A stretch of 64,000 nt of DNA from an uncultured Spartobacteria bacterium (GTDB taxonomy: Bacteria; Verrucomicrobiota; Verrucomicrobiia; Chthoniobacterales; Chthoniobacteraceae): NCBI GenBank assembly GCA_903901425.1, contig CAIURC010000207.1, forward strand, positions 62,001 through 126,000, given 5' to 3'. This document shows, piece by piece, positions 61,925 through 64,000 of the stretch. The notes under the pieces were generated by a model. The model saw nothing but the letters and a program-made list of their open reading frames with translations, was not told the origin of the DNA and ran no database searches. The first letter of the stretch is position 1, and each line of letters opens with the position of its first letter. The translations under genes were made by a program, and so were the position numbers.

Positions 61925-63010
61925 TCAGCGCGCTGGGGATTGCTGAGGCTTCAGCATGCCTTGACCGCTGCTGATCGGTCGGATCCTCTGCCGAACCGAA
62001 GTCGGACCTGGCGCGGGCAAACTCCCGCTCTTTCCAGACAGCGGCGTGGCAGGGCGGCCAGCGCCGTTGATGGGCTGGGGCAACAAAGCCGTGCCGGCCG
62101 GCCGATTCGCGGGGCGTTGCCCGGAGACACCGGGAAACGGGGGAACAGCTCCGGACTTAATCCCCACTGCGGGCATCCCGGACGCTGCCCCCGGCGCCAC
62201 AGTCCCCCCAGGGGCACCAGCCCCACCGCGGACATTGGCCTGATCGAACTCCAAAGTACCCACCTCGCTCCCCTTCCTCAGACTGACCCGGCTTTTGAGT
62301 CCCTCCACCCACTCCACCCCCTCCAAGGCAATCCCATCCTTGTTGGGTGTGCTCCCCTCAAGCACAAACGTCGCGTTGTCCGAACGCGAAGTAATGCTCA
62401 CATAGTCGGTTTCACGACCATCCGGATACCGGAACTTGGCGATTCCCTTCACGTACAGGTTCATCGCGAAGTTCGGTTCTGGCTCAGCCGTGGCAGCCAC
62501 GGGAGTTGCAAGAGCAAAAGGGGACTGTTCGAGCATCTCCCGGTAACGCTCCGCCGGGTAGGGCCGGGGCACAATCCCAGCATCCTTGGTTGCAACCGGC
62601 GCCCCGCCTTCCGCAGCCGGCCTGCCTACCACCTCGCTGGGAGGTTCCAGCGCCCGGAGTGTATCGCTGTCCAAAGTGCCCGTCTGGGCGAGCCCAGCCC
62701 GCATCTGGAAACGCCGCAACGCGCCTGCAGTCGCCTCTGTCATCTGACCGTCCAGAGGCCCCGAGTAAAACCCCTCGGCCTTGAGCTTTGCCTGCATCCG
62801 TTCCACCGCTGGGGAATCCACGCCTGACTCTGCTTTCAGCGCCACTTTTTCGTCCCCGTTCGGGGCAGAGCCGGTTTCGCCCAGCGAAGTGCGGGAAATG
62901 CCCCATGCAACCAAACAAAACCCGGCTATCAACCACAGGCTTCCGCGGCGCACCCAGAAGCTGGCCGGTCGCCTCACAAATAGAGAAGATGAGCAGTTAA
63001 CGGGGTGCAT
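61925..63010 (-). CDS. Peptidoglycan-binding-domain protein of a type II secretion/pilus-like locus
   Basis: The 361-residue protein has one N-terminal membrane helix (about 24-43) and a PG_binding_1 domain (about 66-121, 'VERMQAKLKAEGFYSGPLDGQ' ending 'TLDSDTLRAL'). A beta-rich middle follows (about 180-255, 'FAMNLYVKGIAKFRYPDGR' and 'VSLRKGSEVGTLEFDQANV') resembling GspC/PilP periplasmic regions. A Pro/Gly-rich tail finishes it. It overlaps the upstream gene by 14 bp and belongs to the same operon. Its likely role is to hold the assembly to the cell wall. Confidence 0.75.
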   Translation of the reverse strand: MHPVNCSSSLFVRRPASFWVRRGSLWLIAGFCLVAWGISRTSLGETGSAPNGDEKVALKAESGVDSPAVERMQAKLKAEGFYSGPLDGQMTEATAGALRRFQMRAGLAQTGTLDSDTLRALEPPSEVVGRPAAEGGAPVATKDAGIVPRPYPAERYREMLEQSPFALATPVAATAEPEPNFAMNLYVKGIAKFRYPDGRETDYVSITSRSDNATFVLEGSTPNKDGIALEGVEWVEGLKSRVSLRKGSEVGTLEFDQANVRGGAGAPGGTVAPGAASGMPAVGIKSGAVPPFPGVSGQRPANRPAGTALLPQPINGAGRPATPLSGKSGSLPAPGPTSVRQRIRPISSGQGMLKPQQSPAR

Positions 63011-63518
63011 ACCATTTCGCCACGCGAAAAACTCCTTTCATTTGGGTCTTGTCCGCCGAATCCACCTGAAGCTGAGCCGATTCGAAGACCACAAACTTTT
63101 CCGGGTCCTGCATCTCTCGGAGAAAGGAGCACAGCGCCTTCCAACTGCCGCGCACCTCAAAGCTGACCAGAGCTGCGCTGCAATGAGGCCGGTTGTCAGG
63201 TTTATCGAACGTGGGCGCATCCAACTGAACCCCGGCCTTGGAGGCCACCTGCCTCACCGCCTCCAACAGGTCGGGCCCCGCCCGGTCGGGCTTCAACATC
63301 ACCGGCTGCCTTGAGCGAGCCCACTGCGCACGGCCCTCCCACAGCGCACGCTCCTCCAAAGACGCCGCCCTCCGCGCCAGCTCCACCGTTTTCCGGGTCC
63401 GCTCCTCGCGCAGTCGGAGCGATTCCTTCACAAAAAACTCGATGAGCAGGTAGTTGCCGATGAACAAAACCACGCACGCCACAGCAATCCCGAGCTTCTT
63501 CTCCCTTGGGGTCATCAT
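62997..63518 (-). CDS. GspM/PilO-like inner-membrane assembly protein
   Basis: The 173-residue protein has a single N-terminal helix ('KKLGIAVACVVLFIGNYLL'), a coiled coil (about 30-62) and a C-terminal ferredoxin-like domain 'FEVRGSWKALCSFLREMQDPEKFVVFESAQLQVD', as in PilO/GspM. Its start overlaps the upstream stop (ATGA). It is a scaffold subunit linking the cytoplasmic platform to the periplasm. Confidence 0.8.
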   Translation of the reverse strand: MMTPREKKLGIAVACVVLFIGNYLLIEFFVKESLRLREERTRKTVELARRAASLEERALWEGRAQWARSRQPVMLKPDRAGPDLLEAVRQVASKAGVQLDAPTFDKPDNRPHCSAALVSFEVRGSWKALCSFLREMQDPEKFVVFESAQLQVDSADKTQMKGVFRVAKWYAPR

Positions 63519-64000
63519 GGCTTCGCAAAAATACTGAACCGCGCCCCCCCATTCGAAAGCACCCCAGGGGGCGCCCCCTCAATCCGGTAGTTCGCAAGCC
63601 CGGGTTCGGCCTGCAGCTTCTCCATGAACTCCGCGCACTGGATGGGCGAAGGCGCTTCGCCCTCCACTCTGAACCCGCCCCCTTTCTGTTCAAAAATGGT
63701 GATCTTGACCTCCGGATTGGGCAGGCTCCGAAAAACCAGATGCAAGAGTTCGATGGTGTAGCTGGACGGATCAACCGCTGGAGCCAGCCCCCCCCAAAGC
63801 GCCTTCCGCTGGTTGATCTCCTCGATCACTGGCTGGATCTGGAGGAGTTGGGCATCCATCTTCCGCACCCCGTACTTCAGCCAAGCCAGAAAAAGAAAGG
63901 CGCCGGCCACCATGAGCAGGTAAACGGCAGCCGCCCCCTGAACACGCGCCTTCAAATCCCCCGTCTTGCGCGTTTTCTCCTGCTCCTGCCGCCATTGTCC
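63515..64000 (-). CDS. PilN/GspL-like protein (partial, N-terminus off window)
   Basis: The frame is open to the right edge, giving 161 codons before the stop at 63515. A lysine/glutamine-rich stretch precedes one membrane helix ('AAAVYLLMVAGAFLFLAWL'), then a coiled coil and a ferredoxin-like domain ending 'GARFSIFAKP'. This is the C-terminal half of GspL or PilN types, with the helix and periplasmic domain; the cytoplasmic actin-like half would lie beyond the window. A TTG at 63955 is not needed as a start because the reading continues upstream without a stop. Confidence 0.75.
   Translation of the reverse strand, partial: GQWRQEQEKTRKTGDLKARVQGAAAVYLLMVAGAFLFLAWLKYGVRKMDAQLLQIQPVIEEINQRKALWGGLAPAVDPSSYTIELLHLVFRSLPNPEVKITIFEQKGGGFRVEGEAPSPIQCAEFMEKLQAEPGLANYRIEGAPPGVLSNGGARFSIFAKP

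Overview
The window is about 64 kb of GC-rich bacterial chromosome, very probably from the phylum Verrucomicrobiota (PVC group). The evidence is family content: planctomycete-type cytochrome proteins (PSCyt1/DUF1549), FGly sulfatases, twin-arginine Gfo/Idh/MocA oxidoreductases, a MoxR/DUF58/BatA-type operon of verrucomicrobial type, and a large ribosomal-protein cluster. No phage, insertion sequence, CRISPR array or integrase was seen. The class or genus cannot be fixed from the sequence alone.

Region 1 (1-14.2 kb) is catabolic and environmental. It holds a truncated PSCyt1/DUF1549 protein, divergent from a sensor kinase (double propeller plus Y_Y_Y), a NarL-type regulator and a haem c protein. 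Next come an FAD oxidoreductase, a sulfatase, an operon of ADP-ribosylglycohydrolase-like protein, small coiled-coil protein and LarA-type racemase, a small unknown protein, and a Tat-exported oxidoreductase. Region 2 (14.2-17.0 kb) has RNase P RNA on the minus strand, facing the oxidoreductase through terminators that share a stem arm. It is followed by two coupled methyltransferase genes, the second a bacterial Rsm22/METTL17 homologue with four candidate Fe-S cysteines.

Region 3 (17.4-33.5 kb) is one tight plus-strand operon: MoxR ATPase, DUF58, BatA-like, VWA/amidotransferase-like, DUF4175-like, a helical repeat protein, an alpha/alpha-toroid repeat protein, and a 1204-residue exported protein of repeated small beta modules ending in a TlpA-type thioredoxin. 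Region 4 (33.5-41.3 kb) is a polysaccharide locus with a sulfatase/DUF1961 lyase-like pair, a decayed chimera of a sulfatase and a second protein, a LysR/NhaR-type regulator and a nucleosidase.

Region 5 (41.4-58.5 kb, minus strand) is a fused str-S10-spc-alpha ribosomal cluster from rpsL to rpsD, including fusA, secY, map and a 37-codon rpmJ. It lacks tuf, rpsN, rpmD, infA, rpoA and rplQ at their usual places, and carries a foreign-looking exported coiled-coil gene between rpsS and rplV. Region 6 (58.6-64 kb) holds a polytopic membrane protein, tRNA-Ala(CGC), a second Gfo/Idh/MocA protein, and part of a type II secretion/type IV pilus-like assembly locus that runs off the right edge.

The strongest candidates for something undescribed are the eight-gene MoxR-to-thioredoxin operon and the exported protein gene embedded in the ribosomal operon.
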